A stretch of DNA of 64,000 nucleotides from Ralstonia insidiosa (GTDB taxonomy: Bacteria > Pseudomonadota > Gammaproteobacteria > Burkholderiales > Burkholderiaceae). The position numbers and the translations under genes are program-made. Location of the stretch: NCBI RefSeq assembly GCF_008801405.1, contig NZ_VZPV01000001.1, positions 1,178,001 through 1,242,000 of the forward strand, in the 5' to 3' direction. Shown here one piece after another: positions 1 to 7,907 of the stretch; position 1 is the stretch's first letter, and each line of letters opens with the position of its first letter. The notes below the pieces were generated by a model that made no database searches, was not told the origin of the DNA, and saw nothing but the letters and a program-made list of their open reading frames with translations.

Positions 1-1018
1 CGGCACCCATCTGTTCACCACGGCGGATGCGTGCAGCGACGCGCTGGTCGTACTGCGCCTCGGCACGTGCCAGCACCGGGCGATGCCATGCCCAGGCTTC
101 CGCCGCCGTGAGGCCGCCACCGCCGTTGATCTCGGGCAGTTGCAGCAGTTCGGGAAAATCGAAACGCACGATATGCGCACCGGCACGTTCGAGGCGTTCT
201 ATGGCGCGGTTGAATGCCTTGGCGACGACGTCGTCGAGATCCGCCCCCACGTAGTCCTGCGTGATGCCGAAGCGCAGGCCGGCCAGCGGCACTGCATCAG
301 TGTCGAGCGATTCACCACTGAGGATGGCATTGACGATGGCGCAGCAATCCACCGAGTTGGTCAGCGGCCCACCGGAATCGAGCGAGGTGGACAGCGGCAC
401 GCCGCCCATCATCGGTACGCGGCGTGCGGTGGGTTTGAAGCCAGTCAGATTGCAGAAGGCCGACGGAATGCGGATCGAGCCGCCCGTGTCCGTACCCAAG
501 GCCGCCACCGCCATGCCGCCAGCCACGGTGACAGCGCCGCCTGAGGTGGAACCGCCCGCAGCACGCGTGCCATCTGCCGGCGTGCGCGGCGTGCCGTAGT
601 GCGGGTTCAGGCCCAGGCCCGAGAACGCGAATTCGCTCATGTTGGTGCGGCCGAGCAGCACGGCCCCGGCAGCACGCAGGCGGGCGACTGCAGCAGCGTC
701 CGCAGTGGCGGGCGGTTGATGCGCCAGCGCACGCGAGCCTGCGGCCGTCACTTGGCCCGCCACGTCGAACAGATCCTTGATCGATACCGGCAGACCTGCC
801 AGCAGCGATGGCACGTTGCCCGCCGCGCGGGCGGCGTCGGCAGCGCGTGCCATGGCCAGCGCCGCTTGCGCGTCGATGCTCACATAGGCGGCACCGCCGG
901 CGGCGCGATGCGCTTCGGCGTGTTCCAGGGCGGCTTCGGTCAGCGCAACGCTGGTGGTGCGACCACTGGCCAGTTCAGCGGCCAGGGCGCGGATCATGTT
1001 CGGGCGGGGCGTCATCAT
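1..1018 (-). CDS. Amidase signature family protein (3' end cut by window edge)
   Basis: Hydrolyses a carboxylic amide bond; the substrate cannot be told from sequence. Reading the minus strand gives the amidase-signature fold with its Ser-cisSer-Lys set: the Lys in SIKDLFDVAG (about residue 80), the Gly/Ser-rich GGSTSGGAV, and the nucleophile region GTDTGGSIRIPSAFCN. About 339 codons are present of a family usually 450-500 aa, and no stop is reached before base 1, so the C-terminus lies outside. Two adjacent ATGs (1018 and 1015) follow a GGAGA ribosome site; 1018 is taken. It is the last visible gene of a minus-strand unit GntR, DUF2848, amidase with short gaps, so it is probably co-transcribed with them. 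The family call is firm, the substrate unknown. Confidence 0.88.
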   Translation of the reverse strand, partial: MMTPRPNMIRALAAELASGRTTSVALTEAALEHAEAHRAAGGAAYVSIDAQAALAMARAADAARAAGNVPSLLAGLPVSIKDLFDVAGQVTAAGSRALAHQPPATADAAAVARLRAAGAVLLGRTNMSEFAFSGLGLNPHYGTPRTPADGTRAAGGSTSGGAVTVAGGMAVAALGTDTGGSIRIPSAFCNLTGFKPTARRVPMMGGVPLSTSLDSGGPLTNSVDCCAIVNAILSGESLDTDAVPLAGLRFGITQDYVGADLDDVVAKAFNRAIERLERAGAHIVRFDFPELLQLPEINGGGGLTAAEAWAWHRPVLARAEAQYDQRVAARIRRGEQMGA

Positions 1019-1044
1019 GCAGAGGGTCTCCGGTAGGGGGTGCT

Positions 1045-1722
1045 TCAGCCCTCAACGGGCAGCGTGTCGACAGCATACTGATGGCGCAGCTCGGTGCCCG
1101 AGACGGGGTCGATCAGGGCCATATCGAACGCCTCGCCAAAGCCGAGTTCACCAATGATGGGCTGCGTGCCGCAGAACATGGCGGTGCCCACCGGCAGCGT
1201 GTCAGCGCCGGTGTAGCGGCGGATCAGGTCACGCGGGTCCAGCATGCGCGTGACGCTGCCTTCCTGATACAGCGCGGTCTGGCCGTTGCGGGTGCGCCAG
1301 GTCTTCATCTGCAGGCTGTCCCAGTGATCGGCCAGCGCTTCAAAGCGCCACACATCGCGGCTCACGGGCTTGGCGCACATCTGCTTGGAGACGGTCACGC
1401 CATAGGCTTCGACCTTGCGATCGGTGTGGTCAGAGCCGATGCCGACCAGCAGACCCATCGGCGTGGAATACAGCACGAACTCCGCTTCGCCCGACGAATC
1501 GGCACCGGGAATTTCCACGCGCGCATCGGTGGTCAGCAGCGAATGCGACACGCGATAGAAGCACGGCACACGCGCCGGGCGCGCCACGCCAATCGCTTCG
1601 AGTTCGGCGATGTGGTGTTCAACAGCTTCAGCGTCGCGGCCGGTCCAGCCGGCGATGACGAGGTGGTCCACGGTCACGTCGACGGGGCCGTGGCCGATCA
1701 GGTTCAGGTGCAGCGTGGTCAT
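1045..1722 (-). CDS. DUF2848 family protein
   Basis: 225 aa, no signal peptide, so cytoplasmic. The protein has the DUF2848 layout, a family resembling fumarylacetoacetate-hydrolase folds (C-C or C-N bond hydrolases of ring-fission products) without a proven reaction. Visible hallmarks are the central GIGSDHTDR segment, the conserved KQMCAKP stretch, and a late GTAMFCGT motif. It lies 26 bp upstream of the amidase and 35 bp downstream of the GntR gene, all on the minus strand, which suggests one operon in which this protein and the amidase act on the same compound. Function is inferred only from context; assignment to the family is from recognised motifs. Confidence 0.75.
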   Translation of the reverse strand: MTTLHLNLIGHGPVDVTVDHLVIAGWTGRDAEAVEHHIAELEAIGVARPARVPCFYRVSHSLLTTDARVEIPGADSSGEAEFVLYSTPMGLLVGIGSDHTDRKVEAYGVTVSKQMCAKPVSRDVWRFEALADHWDSLQMKTWRTRNGQTALYQEGSVTRMLDPRDLIRRYTGADTLPVGTAMFCGTQPIIGELGFGEAFDMALIDPVSGTELRHQYAVDTLPVEG

Positions 1723-1757
1723 GCGGAATTCCGGAAAGAGGGCGGGGGGAACGGGAA

Positions 1758-2465
1758 TCAGAGCGTGCGGATGATCGTGCGGCGGAACTCGTCGATGTGC
1801 TCGCGGATGGCCTCGCGGGCAGCGGGCACGTCGCGGCGTTCCAGCGCATCGAGCACGGCGAGGTGCTCGTCGTACACGTTCTGCAGGTGTTGCGGCTCCG
1901 ACAGCGAGAGGAACCAGAAGCGCGCCTGCTTTTCATGCAGGCCGCGCAGCAGCTCGGCCAGCACGCGGTTGCGCGAGGCGGCGGAGATGGCGAGGTGGAA
2001 CTTGAGGTCCAGCGCCGCCAGCGCGGCGATGTCGCGGTGCTCGATCAGCGCGGGCGATGCATCGACGATGGCGCGCATCGCTTCAAAGTCCGCCGGGTGG
2101 GCGCGCTCGGCAGCCAGCGTCACGCACAGGATCTCGTTGGTGGCGCGCACCTCGATCATGTCGAGCACGTCGTTGAGCGACAGCGGGGTCACCAGCACGC
2201 CCTTGCGCGGCAGGATCTGCACCAGGCCTTCCACTTCAAGGCGATGCAGGGCCTGGTGGATCGGCGTGCGGCCCAGGCCCAGCAGCGCGCTCAACTGCGC
2301 TTCGTTGAGTGGCTCGCCGGGGCGGAATTCGCACGCCATGATGCGGCGCTTGATCTCGCCGTAGGCAAGCTCGCGCAGGGCAGCGCCCTTGGGGGCGTGC
2401 GCGGCGGGTTCGGCGGCGAACGGCACGGGCGCTTCCGCGGTAACAAGCTTGATCGGACGCGACAT
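1758..2465 (-). CDS. GntR family regulator, FCD (FadR-like) subgroup
   Basis: 235 aa. Residues about 30-95 form the winged helix-turn-helix (LNEAQLSALLGLGRTPIHQAL followed by an RKGVLV wing). The C-terminal half is an all-helical FCD ligand domain with the expected Asp and His residues (DLKFHLA, EHLAVLD, REHIDEF). Such proteins repress catabolic genes until a carboxylate-type ligand binds. It is first in the minus-strand unit with the DUF2848 and amidase genes and diverges from the flavin monooxygenase; the intergenic region holds a perfect 12-bp palindrome 41 bp from its start that is a good autoregulatory operator. Confidence 0.9.
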   Translation of the reverse strand: MSRPIKLVTAEAPVPFAAEPAAHAPKGAALRELAYGEIKRRIMACEFRPGEPLNEAQLSALLGLGRTPIHQALHRLEVEGLVQILPRKGVLVTPLSLNDVLDMIEVRATNEILCVTLAAERAHPADFEAMRAIVDASPALIEHRDIAALAALDLKFHLAISAASRNRVLAELLRGLHEKQARFWFLSLSEPQHLQNVYDEHLAVLDALERRDVPAAREAIREHIDEFRRTIIRTL

Positions 2466-2505
2466 GAGGCAGTCTCGGATTTCGTAAAAGTCGAGTGATG
2501 GTATT

Positions 2506-2517
2506 GTGATATATCAC
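2506..2517. promoter_or_regulatory. Perfect 12-bp palindrome, candidate GntR operator
   Basis: GTGATATATCAC reads the same on both strands and lies between the divergent GntR and monooxygenase genes, 41 bp upstream of the GntR start. Position and AT-rich symmetric form fit an FCD-type GntR operator. Binding is inferred. Confidence 0.5.
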
Positions 2518-2591
2518 TGAGCGTCAAGGCATCCACACGCCACATTAGCCTAGGGATTGCCCTGATCCGGCACGCTCTGGTTGTCGCTGAT

Positions 2592-2614
2592 ATTTGTTAT
2601 AGACTGCAACAAAT
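2592..2614. promoter_or_regulatory. Inverted repeat ATTTGTT-N9-AACAAAT ahead of the monooxygenase
   Basis: Two perfect 7-bp arms separated by 9 bases, ending 15 bases before the ATG at 2630, so a bound protein would block the ribosome site or promoter. It may be the site of the MarR regulator encoded at 5175 or of the GntR protein; the sequence does not decide between them. Confidence 0.45.
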
Positions 2615-2629
2615 TTCACGGAGACAGCC

Positions 2630-3919
2630 ATGAAGATCGCCATCATCGGCGCGGGCATCGGCGGGCTCACGCTCGCGTTGATGGCCGAGCGCCAGGGCTT
2701 CGAGGTCGAGGTGTGGGAGGCAGTGCAGACGCTGCGTCCGCTGGGCGTGGGCATCAACCTGCTGCCGCACGCCGCGCGTCAGTTGTGTGAACTGGGGCTC
2801 GAAGACACGCTTGGTGCGTTGGCGATCCGCACCTCCGCGCTGGCTTACTACAACCGCTTCGGTCAGCCGATCTGGCATGAGCCGCGTGGGCTGGCGGCGG
2901 GCTACGACTGGCCGCAATTCTCCATTCATCGCGGCCAATTTCAGATGGCACTGGCCGATGCCGTGGGCGAGCGCCTTGGGCGGGATTGCATCCGCCTTGG
3001 TCATAGCTTTGATGCCATCCAATCGACGGGCGAGGGCGGCGGTCCGGTGCGCTTTACGCTGCGGAATCGGGGCAATGAACGCACCAACGACGCGCTCGTC
3101 GAATCGTCTGCCGACGTGCTGATCGGTGCGGACGGCATCCACTCCGCCGTGCGCCGTCAGTTCTATTCGAGCGGCGATGCACCGCGCTTTGCGGGCCGCA
3201 TGCTCTGGCGTGCCACCACGGAAGCCGCACCGTACCTCGATGGACGCACCATGTTCATGGCCGGCCATCAGGACCAGAAATTCGTCGCCTACCCGATCTC
3301 TGAGCCGCTGCGGCAGCAGGGCCGCTCGCTTATCAACTGGATTGCCGAGCTGCGCGTGCCCGACGAAGCGCCGCCACGCAGCGACTGGAACCGCGAGGTC
3401 GACCGCGCCATCTTCCGCAGCGCCTTTGCCGACTGGAAATGGGATTGGATCGACATTCCCGCACTCATCGACGGCGCGCAGGCGGTGTATGAATTCCCAC
3501 TGGTCGACAAGGACCCGCTGCCGCGCTGGACCTTCGGGCGCGTCACGCTGCTGGGCGATGCCGCACACCCGATGTATCCGATCGGCTCGAACGGCAGCGC
3601 ACAGGCGATTCTCGATGCGCGTGCACTGGTCGATTGCCTGCTCGCCACGCGCGACACTGGCATCGCCCTGCGTGAGTACGAGGCCGACCGCCTGCCGCGC
3701 ACCGCTGGTATCGTGCTGCGCAATCGGCTCAACGGCCCGGAGCAGGTCATGCAGCTCGCGCACGAACGCGCACCGCAAGGTTTCGCCGATATCGATGGCG
3801 TGATCCCGCGCGCCGAGCTGGAAGGGATTGCGATGCGCTATAAAAAGCTGGCCGGCTTCGATCCGCAATCGCTGCGTGACCAGCCGCCGATGCCAGCACG
3901 CACACGCGTACCCGCCTGA
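2630..3919 (+). CDS. FAD-dependent aromatic monooxygenase (PhzS/UbiH-like flavoprotein)
   Basis: 429 aa class A flavoprotein monooxygenase, predicted to hydroxylate an aromatic or heteroaromatic ring using NAD(P)H and oxygen. The N-terminal dinucleotide fold is plain (GAGIGGLTLAL, with the acidic end at VEVWEA), the DG motif is seen as LIGADGIHSAVRR (about residue 170), and the second FAD motif as LLGDAAHPMYPIGSNG (about residue 310). The length fits single-component enzymes such as PhzS and 3-hydroxybenzoate 6-hydroxylase. The start follows a GGAGA site. The next gene, a periplasmic binding protein, begins 39 bp downstream, and the divergent unit encodes an amidase, so the locus probably handles an aromatic amide or N-heterocycle. 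Substrate unknown. Confidence 0.85.
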   Translation: MKIAIIGAGIGGLTLALMAERQGFEVEVWEAVQTLRPLGVGINLLPHAARQLCELGLEDTLGALAIRTSALAYYNRFGQPIWHEPRGLAAGYDWPQFSIHRGQFQMALADAVGERLGRDCIRLGHSFDAIQSTGEGGGPVRFTLRNRGNERTNDALVESSADVLIGADGIHSAVRRQFYSSGDAPRFAGRMLWRATTEAAPYLDGRTMFMAGHQDQKFVAYPISEPLRQQGRSLINWIAELRVPDEAPPRSDWNREVDRAIFRSAFADWKWDWIDIPALIDGAQAVYEFPLVDKDPLPRWTFGRVTLLGDAAHPMYPIGSNGSAQAILDARALVDCLLATRDTGIALREYEADRLPRTAGIVLRNRLNGPEQVMQLAHERAPQGFADIDGVIPRAELEGIAMRYKKLAGFDPQSLRDQPPMPARTRVPA

Positions 3920-3958
3920 ACCCATACCGCCAGAACACCAGAAGAGGAGAGGAGACCC

Positions 3959-5116
3959 ATGATCATCCACCGCACCATCTGCGCTGCCGCCGCGCTCCTG
4001 CTTGTGACTGCCGCGCATGCCGAGATCGTCGTGGGCGTGAGCCTGTCGACCACCGGGCCGTCGGCGTCGCTTGGCATCACGCAGAAGAATTCGCTGGCGT
4101 TCTATCCAGACACCATCGGTGGCGAGAAGCTGCGCCTGGTGCTGGTGGATGACGCCTCTGACCCGAGCACCGGCGCACGCATGGCGCGCAAGCTGGTGAC
4201 GGAAGACCACGTGGATCTGATCGTCGGTTCGTCCGCCGTGGCGCCGTCGATTGCGATTGCCGAAGTCGCCACCGAATCGCAGACGCCGCAGTTGTCGCTC
4301 GCCCCCGTGGAGCTCAAGCCAGGCAAGGGCGATTGGACGTATCGCCTGGCGCAGCCGATTTCGCTGATGGCTGAGGCGATTGCTGCGCGCATGGCGTCGA
4401 GCGGCGTGAAGACCGTCGGCTTCATCGGTTTTGCCGATGCGTACGGCGAGAGCTGGCTGAAGGATTTCACTGCGGCCGCTACGCCGCGCGGCCTGAAGGT
4501 GGTGGATGTGGAGCGCTACGCGCGCGCCGATACCAATGTGACAGGGCAGGTCGCCAAGCTGATCAGCTTCAAGCCCGACGCCGTTCTCGTGGCGGGGGCA
4601 GGCACAGGCGCCGCGTTGCCGCACACCTCGCTGCGTGATCGCGGCTATGCCGGGCCGATCTACCAGACGCATGGTGCCGCTACCAAGGACCTGATCCGCA
4701 TCGGTGGCAAGGCCGTCGACGGAGCCATCCTGCCGGCCGGGCCGGTGATCGTGGCCGAGCAACTGCCGGACAGCCATCCGAGCAAGAAGACTGCGCTCGA
4801 GTATGTGACGCGCTACGAGAAGACCTACGGGCCCGATTCACGTACGCAGTTTGGCGCGCACACGTGGGATGCGCTGCAGGTGCTCCAGCGCATCGTGCCG
4901 GTGGCGCTCAAGACGGCCAAACCGGGCACGCCGGAATTCCGCCGCGCGCTCAAGCATGCGTTGGAGACCGAGCACGACATCGTCGTCTCGCACGGCGTGC
5001 TGAACTACACGGCGGCCGACCACTTTGGCTTTGACGCGCGCGGCCGTGTGCTGCTGACCGTGGATCACGGCAAGTGGAAGCTGCTGCCCGCCGATCAAGC
5101 TGTCGTGAAGAACTGA
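3959..5116 (+). CDS. ABC transporter periplasmic binding protein, branched-chain amino acid (LivK/HAAT) type
   Basis: 385 aa. A signal peptide is clear: basic start, hydrophobic core AAALLLVTAAHA, cleavage before EIVVG. The mature part starts with the family's GVSLSTTGPSASLG segment and continues as a type I periplasmic binding fold (Peripla_BP_6), often used for aromatic acids and amides as well as amino acids. The start has a strong AGGAGAGGAG site. No permease or ATPase gene lies nearby in the window, so the protein must work with a transporter encoded elsewhere. It probably delivers the substrate of the neighbouring monooxygenase. Confidence 0.88.
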   Translation: MIIHRTICAAAALLLVTAAHAEIVVGVSLSTTGPSASLGITQKNSLAFYPDTIGGEKLRLVLVDDASDPSTGARMARKLVTEDHVDLIVGSSAVAPSIAIAEVATESQTPQLSLAPVELKPGKGDWTYRLAQPISLMAEAIAARMASSGVKTVGFIGFADAYGESWLKDFTAAATPRGLKVVDVERYARADTNVTGQVAKLISFKPDAVLVAGAGTGAALPHTSLRDRGYAGPIYQTHGAATKDLIRIGGKAVDGAILPAGPVIVAEQLPDSHPSKKTALEYVTRYEKTYGPDSRTQFGAHTWDALQVLQRIVPVALKTAKPGTPEFRRALKHALETEHDIVVSHGVLNYTAADHFGFDARGRVLLTVDHGKWKLLPADQAVVKN

Positions 5117-5174
5117 AATTCTTCTCGGTTCATGGCTGACGGGCACGCGGCCGACGATAATCGACGGATTCCGT

Positions 5175-5702
5175 ATGCCTGACGCCACCATGCCGCGCCA
5201 ACCCAAAGCCGACGACTTGTACCCAGCCGTTGCTGAATCCGGTCACTTCAATCCGCATATCGCGGACGTAGAGTACGGCGCACTCGACGGGTTGATCGGC
5301 TATGCGGTGCGGCGTGCGCAGCTGCATATCTACGAAGATTTTGTGCGCTCGCTGCAGGCGTGGAACATCACGCCGCCGCGCTTCTCGGCCATGACCGTGA
5401 TCGCGCACAACCCCAACCTCAAGCTGACCGAACTGGCCAATATCTTGGGCGTGGCGCGCTCCGGTGCGGTGCTGCTGGTCGACACGCTGGAAGACATGGG
5501 CTTGGTCGAGCGGCAGCCTTCGCCGACGGACCGGCGCGCTTTTCGCCTGGTGCTGACGGCCAAGGGCGCCACCACGCTCGACGAGATCACGCGTGCGGTC
5601 ACCGCGCACGATACCCGCGTGACCGCCCATCTGTCCGGTGAGGAGAAGCAGCGTTTGCTAGCGTTGCTCAACAAGCTGGCATCGGGGCCGGACAGCGATT
5701 GA
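5175..5702 (+). CDS. MarR family transcriptional regulator
   Basis: 175 aa winged-helix regulator. The HTH is around LKLTELANILGVARSGAVLLV and the wing around RQPSPTDRRAFRLVLT, with the family's conserved D-R pair. MarR proteins in such loci respond to aromatic ligands. It lies 58 bp after the binding-protein gene, same strand, and is followed by a hairpin. The ATG at 5175 has only a weak ribosome site; an ATG 15 bases later is an alternative. Likely target: the inverted repeat before the monooxygenase. Confidence 0.88.
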   Translation: MPDATMPRQPKADDLYPAVAESGHFNPHIADVEYGALDGLIGYAVRRAQLHIYEDFVRSLQAWNITPPRFSAMTVIAHNPNLKLTELANILGVARSGAVLLVDTLEDMGLVERQPSPTDRRAFRLVLTAKGATTLDEITRAVTAHDTRVTAHLSGEEKQRLLALLNKLASGPDSD

Positions 5703-5719
5703 ACGCGCTTGAATGAAAA

Positions 5720-5749
5720 CGGCCCGGGGAGTGAACCGACTCCGGGCCG
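5720..5749 (-). terminator. Hairpin between convergent genes
   Basis: GC-rich stem CGGCCC(GG)GGAGT / ACTCCGGGCCG. On the minus strand it is followed by TTTTC, so it fits best as the terminator of the minus-strand gene ending at 5771; it may also stop plus-strand transcription from the MarR gene. Confidence 0.65.
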
Positions 5750-5770
5750 CAACATCGTCTTTGGGTTGGC

Positions 5771-6112
5771 TTAGCGCTTGTCAGCGTCGATGGCCTTTTG
5801 CCAGAGGTCTTTGTCGGGTGGGTAGAGCGAATCGAAGTGTTCGCGCAGTGTGCAGATCTCCTGCACGATCTCGAATGGAAAGCCCTGGCGCCCACCGCGG
5901 TCATCAATCTGCAGGCTGTCGAGGTAGCGCCGGCAGCCGATGAAGTCGACCCATTTGGCGGCGATGGAGTTGATGATGCGCGGGAATTTGCGGCCGAGCT
6001 CGATCGGCCGGACATCTTCCGGCAAGGACGCAAGCCAGCGGATGGCGTCGCGGTTGAGCGCGAAGTCATCGGGTTTTGCTTCCTTGCGTTGGGATGCGGG
6101 ATCGTGAGTCAT
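5771..6112 (-). CDS. Conserved hypothetical protein, 113 aa
   Basis: A small soluble protein rich in charged and aromatic residues (ends DLWQKAIDADKR), with no signal peptide, membrane segment or motif I recognise. The reading frame can be extended to 6376, but the natural start is the ATG at 6112 preceded by GGAAG; the extension is low-complexity and lacks a ribosome site. A hairpin terminator follows. It diverges from the HD-GYP gene. Function unknown. Confidence 0.75.
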   Translation of the reverse strand: MTHDPASQRKEAKPDDFALNRDAIRWLASLPEDVRPIELGRKFPRIINSIAAKWVDFIGCRRYLDSLQIDDRGGRQGFPFEIVQEICTLREHFDSLYPPDKDLWQKAIDADKR

Positions 6113-6282
6113 GTCGGATGCACTTCCATGGGGCTTAGTGTACGCCGCCGTCGCCCCGGTCGGCAGCCCGACGGGCGTGGGTCTTGACGCACCACCTGTT
6201 TGATTCGACCGCTGCGAGCGCCGACGTTCCCCGATGTCCCTGTTTCGAAGCGCGCTACGCGCCGCCTGATCCACCTCTGCCC

Positions 6283-6310
6283 TCAAGTTTTGTGCGGGGG
6301 CTGCCGATAA
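6283..6310 (+). promoter_or_regulatory. Candidate sigma-28 (FliA) promoter
   Basis: TCAAG, 15 bases, then an exact GCCGATAA -10 element. The -35 is one mismatch from TAAAG and the spacing one base longer than optimal. It points to the HD-GYP gene at 6453 and would give a leader of about 135 bases. The 340-bp intergenic region 6113-6452 holds nothing else I recognise. Confidence 0.35.
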
Positions 6311-6452
6311 GCCAAGCGCGGTTTGGTTTGTTGGTGGCCCCGAGCATCCACCTGGGTCGTAGACTCGAATGGCCAAAACGGCGTCAGTGTCGGCTGACGT
6401 GCCGCATCCCTATTTCAATCAAAACCGGACTTCGAGCCGAGGCGGGCAGGGT

Positions 6453-7685
6453 ATGAAGCGAATCGATGCGAACCAATTGCGTGTCGGTATGTTTGTGATG
6501 AAGCTGGGTGGGTCCTGGTTGAAACATCCTTTCTGGCGTACGCAGTTTCAGTTGTCGCACCAGGGTCAGATCGACGACATCCTCAAGGCGGGTATCACCG
6601 AGATCTGGATCGATCCGGAGCGCGGCGAGGACGTGGTCGCTCAGGGCCTGATGCCCACGCCGGCAGCCGCTGGGGTGTCCACTTCGGCGCCCGAGCCCGA
6701 GCCGCTTACGCGCGAAACCGTTGCCGCCCGCCCGCCGATTACGCCCACGTCGCTCAAGGAAGAGTGGCAGCACGCCCAGAAGCTGATGCAGAGCGGCAAG
6801 GCGACGCTCGGCCACATGTTTGCCGAAGCCCGCATGGGCCGCGCCCTGGAGACCGACAAGGCGCTGCTGCTGGTGGATGACGTGTCCAACTCACTGGCGC
6901 GCAACTCCTATGCGCTGATTGCGCTGGCGCGCCTGAAGAACAAGGACGACTACACCTACCTGCACTCGTTTGCGGTCTGCGCGCTGATGGTGGCGCTGGC
7001 CCGCACGCTGGGCCTGCCGGAAGACGAGATCCGCGAATGCGGCCTGGGCGGGTTGGTGCACGACATCGGCAAATCGGCCATGCCGCGCACGCTGCTCGAC
7101 AAGAGCACGGCGCTCACCAAGGACGAACTGGCATTGCTGCAGACCCATGCCGTGGGCGGCCATCACCTGCTGCAGGGCACGGGGCAGTTCAGTGAGATTG
7201 CGCGCGAGATCTGCCTGCACCATCACGAGCGCATTGACGGCAGCGGCTACCCCGACGCACAGAAGACCGAAGGGATCAGTCTGTGGGCCAAGATGGGGGC
7301 CATCTGCGACGTGTATGACACGCTGACGTCGAGCAGCCCGTATCACCATGCGTGGTCGCCGGCACAGGCGCTCAAGTACATGATGGCCCGCACTGACACA
7401 CAGTTCGATCGCACCGTGTTCCAGGCTTTCACCCGCAGCGTGGGCATCTACCCCGTCGGCACGCTGGTCAAGCTGCGTACCAACCGGCTGGGCGTGGTCG
7501 TCCACCAGAACGAAGCGTCGGCCCTCAAGCCGGACATCGTGGTGTTCTATTCCGGCAATACCAAGACCCGCGTGCGCCCCGAGCGCATCAGCCTGGGCAA
7601 GTCGGACGATTCCATCGTCACCGTGGAAGATGCCGCCACCTGGGGGCTGTCGGACGAAGAGGTCTCTGACATGTGCCTGGTTTGA
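6453..7685 (+). CDS. HD-GYP domain protein with DUF3391, probable cyclic-di-GMP phosphodiesterase
   Basis: 410 aa. N-terminal DUF3391 segment (IDANQLRVGMFVMKLGGSW) and a C-terminal HD-GYP domain with the HD pair in LVHDIGKSAM (about residue 202) and the HHERIDGSGYP motif (about residue 255), so the metal ligands and GYP signature are complete. Expected to hydrolyse cyclic di-GMP and favour motility over biofilm. The frame is open from 6369 but the ATG at 6453 begins the conserved domain and follows GGCAGG. A sigma-28-like promoter lies upstream and an intrinsic terminator follows. Confidence 0.93.
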   Translation: MKRIDANQLRVGMFVMKLGGSWLKHPFWRTQFQLSHQGQIDDILKAGITEIWIDPERGEDVVAQGLMPTPAAAGVSTSAPEPEPLTRETVAARPPITPTSLKEEWQHAQKLMQSGKATLGHMFAEARMGRALETDKALLLVDDVSNSLARNSYALIALARLKNKDDYTYLHSFAVCALMVALARTLGLPEDEIRECGLGGLVHDIGKSAMPRTLLDKSTALTKDELALLQTHAVGGHHLLQGTGQFSEIAREICLHHHERIDGSGYPDAQKTEGISLWAKMGAICDVYDTLTSSSPYHHAWSPAQALKYMMARTDTQFDRTVFQAFTRSVGIYPVGTLVKLRTNRLGVVVHQNEASALKPDIVVFYSGNTKTRVRPERISLGKSDDSIVTVEDAATWGLSDEEVSDMCLV

Positions 7686-7701
7686 TCAGAATGCAACGTA
7701 A

Positions 7702-7730
7702 GCGCCGCCAAAGTGCGGCGCTGTTCATTT
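7702..7730 (+). terminator. Intrinsic terminator after the HD-GYP gene
   Basis: Perfect 7-bp stem GCGCCGC / GCGGCGC with a 6-base loop, followed by a T-rich stretch (TGTTCATTT), 16 bases after the stop codon. Confidence 0.75.
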
Positions 7731-7907
7731 GGCAAGCCCCTTCGATTTTTGTGTCTTTTTCTTAACACGGACTTCAATAAACTTCATGCCGCACCCCTCT
7801 AAAGTGGGGTACCGTTGAGTCGTTGATTTTTACGTTGTTGACTGATTGCCATCAAGAGCAACGGCAGCAACCTCTCAAATAAACGATTCGGTCTTCCGGG
7901 GGGTGAC

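Noticed and set aside
808..2364. 518-aa plus-strand open frame at the left end
   Set aside because: Shadow of the amidase, DUF2848 and GntR genes, all of which show clear motifs on the minus strand.
2597..4777. 726-aa minus-strand open frame opposite the monooxygenase and binding protein
   Set aside because: Arg/His/Gly-rich shadow of two well-recognised plus-strand genes; no family features or ribosome site.
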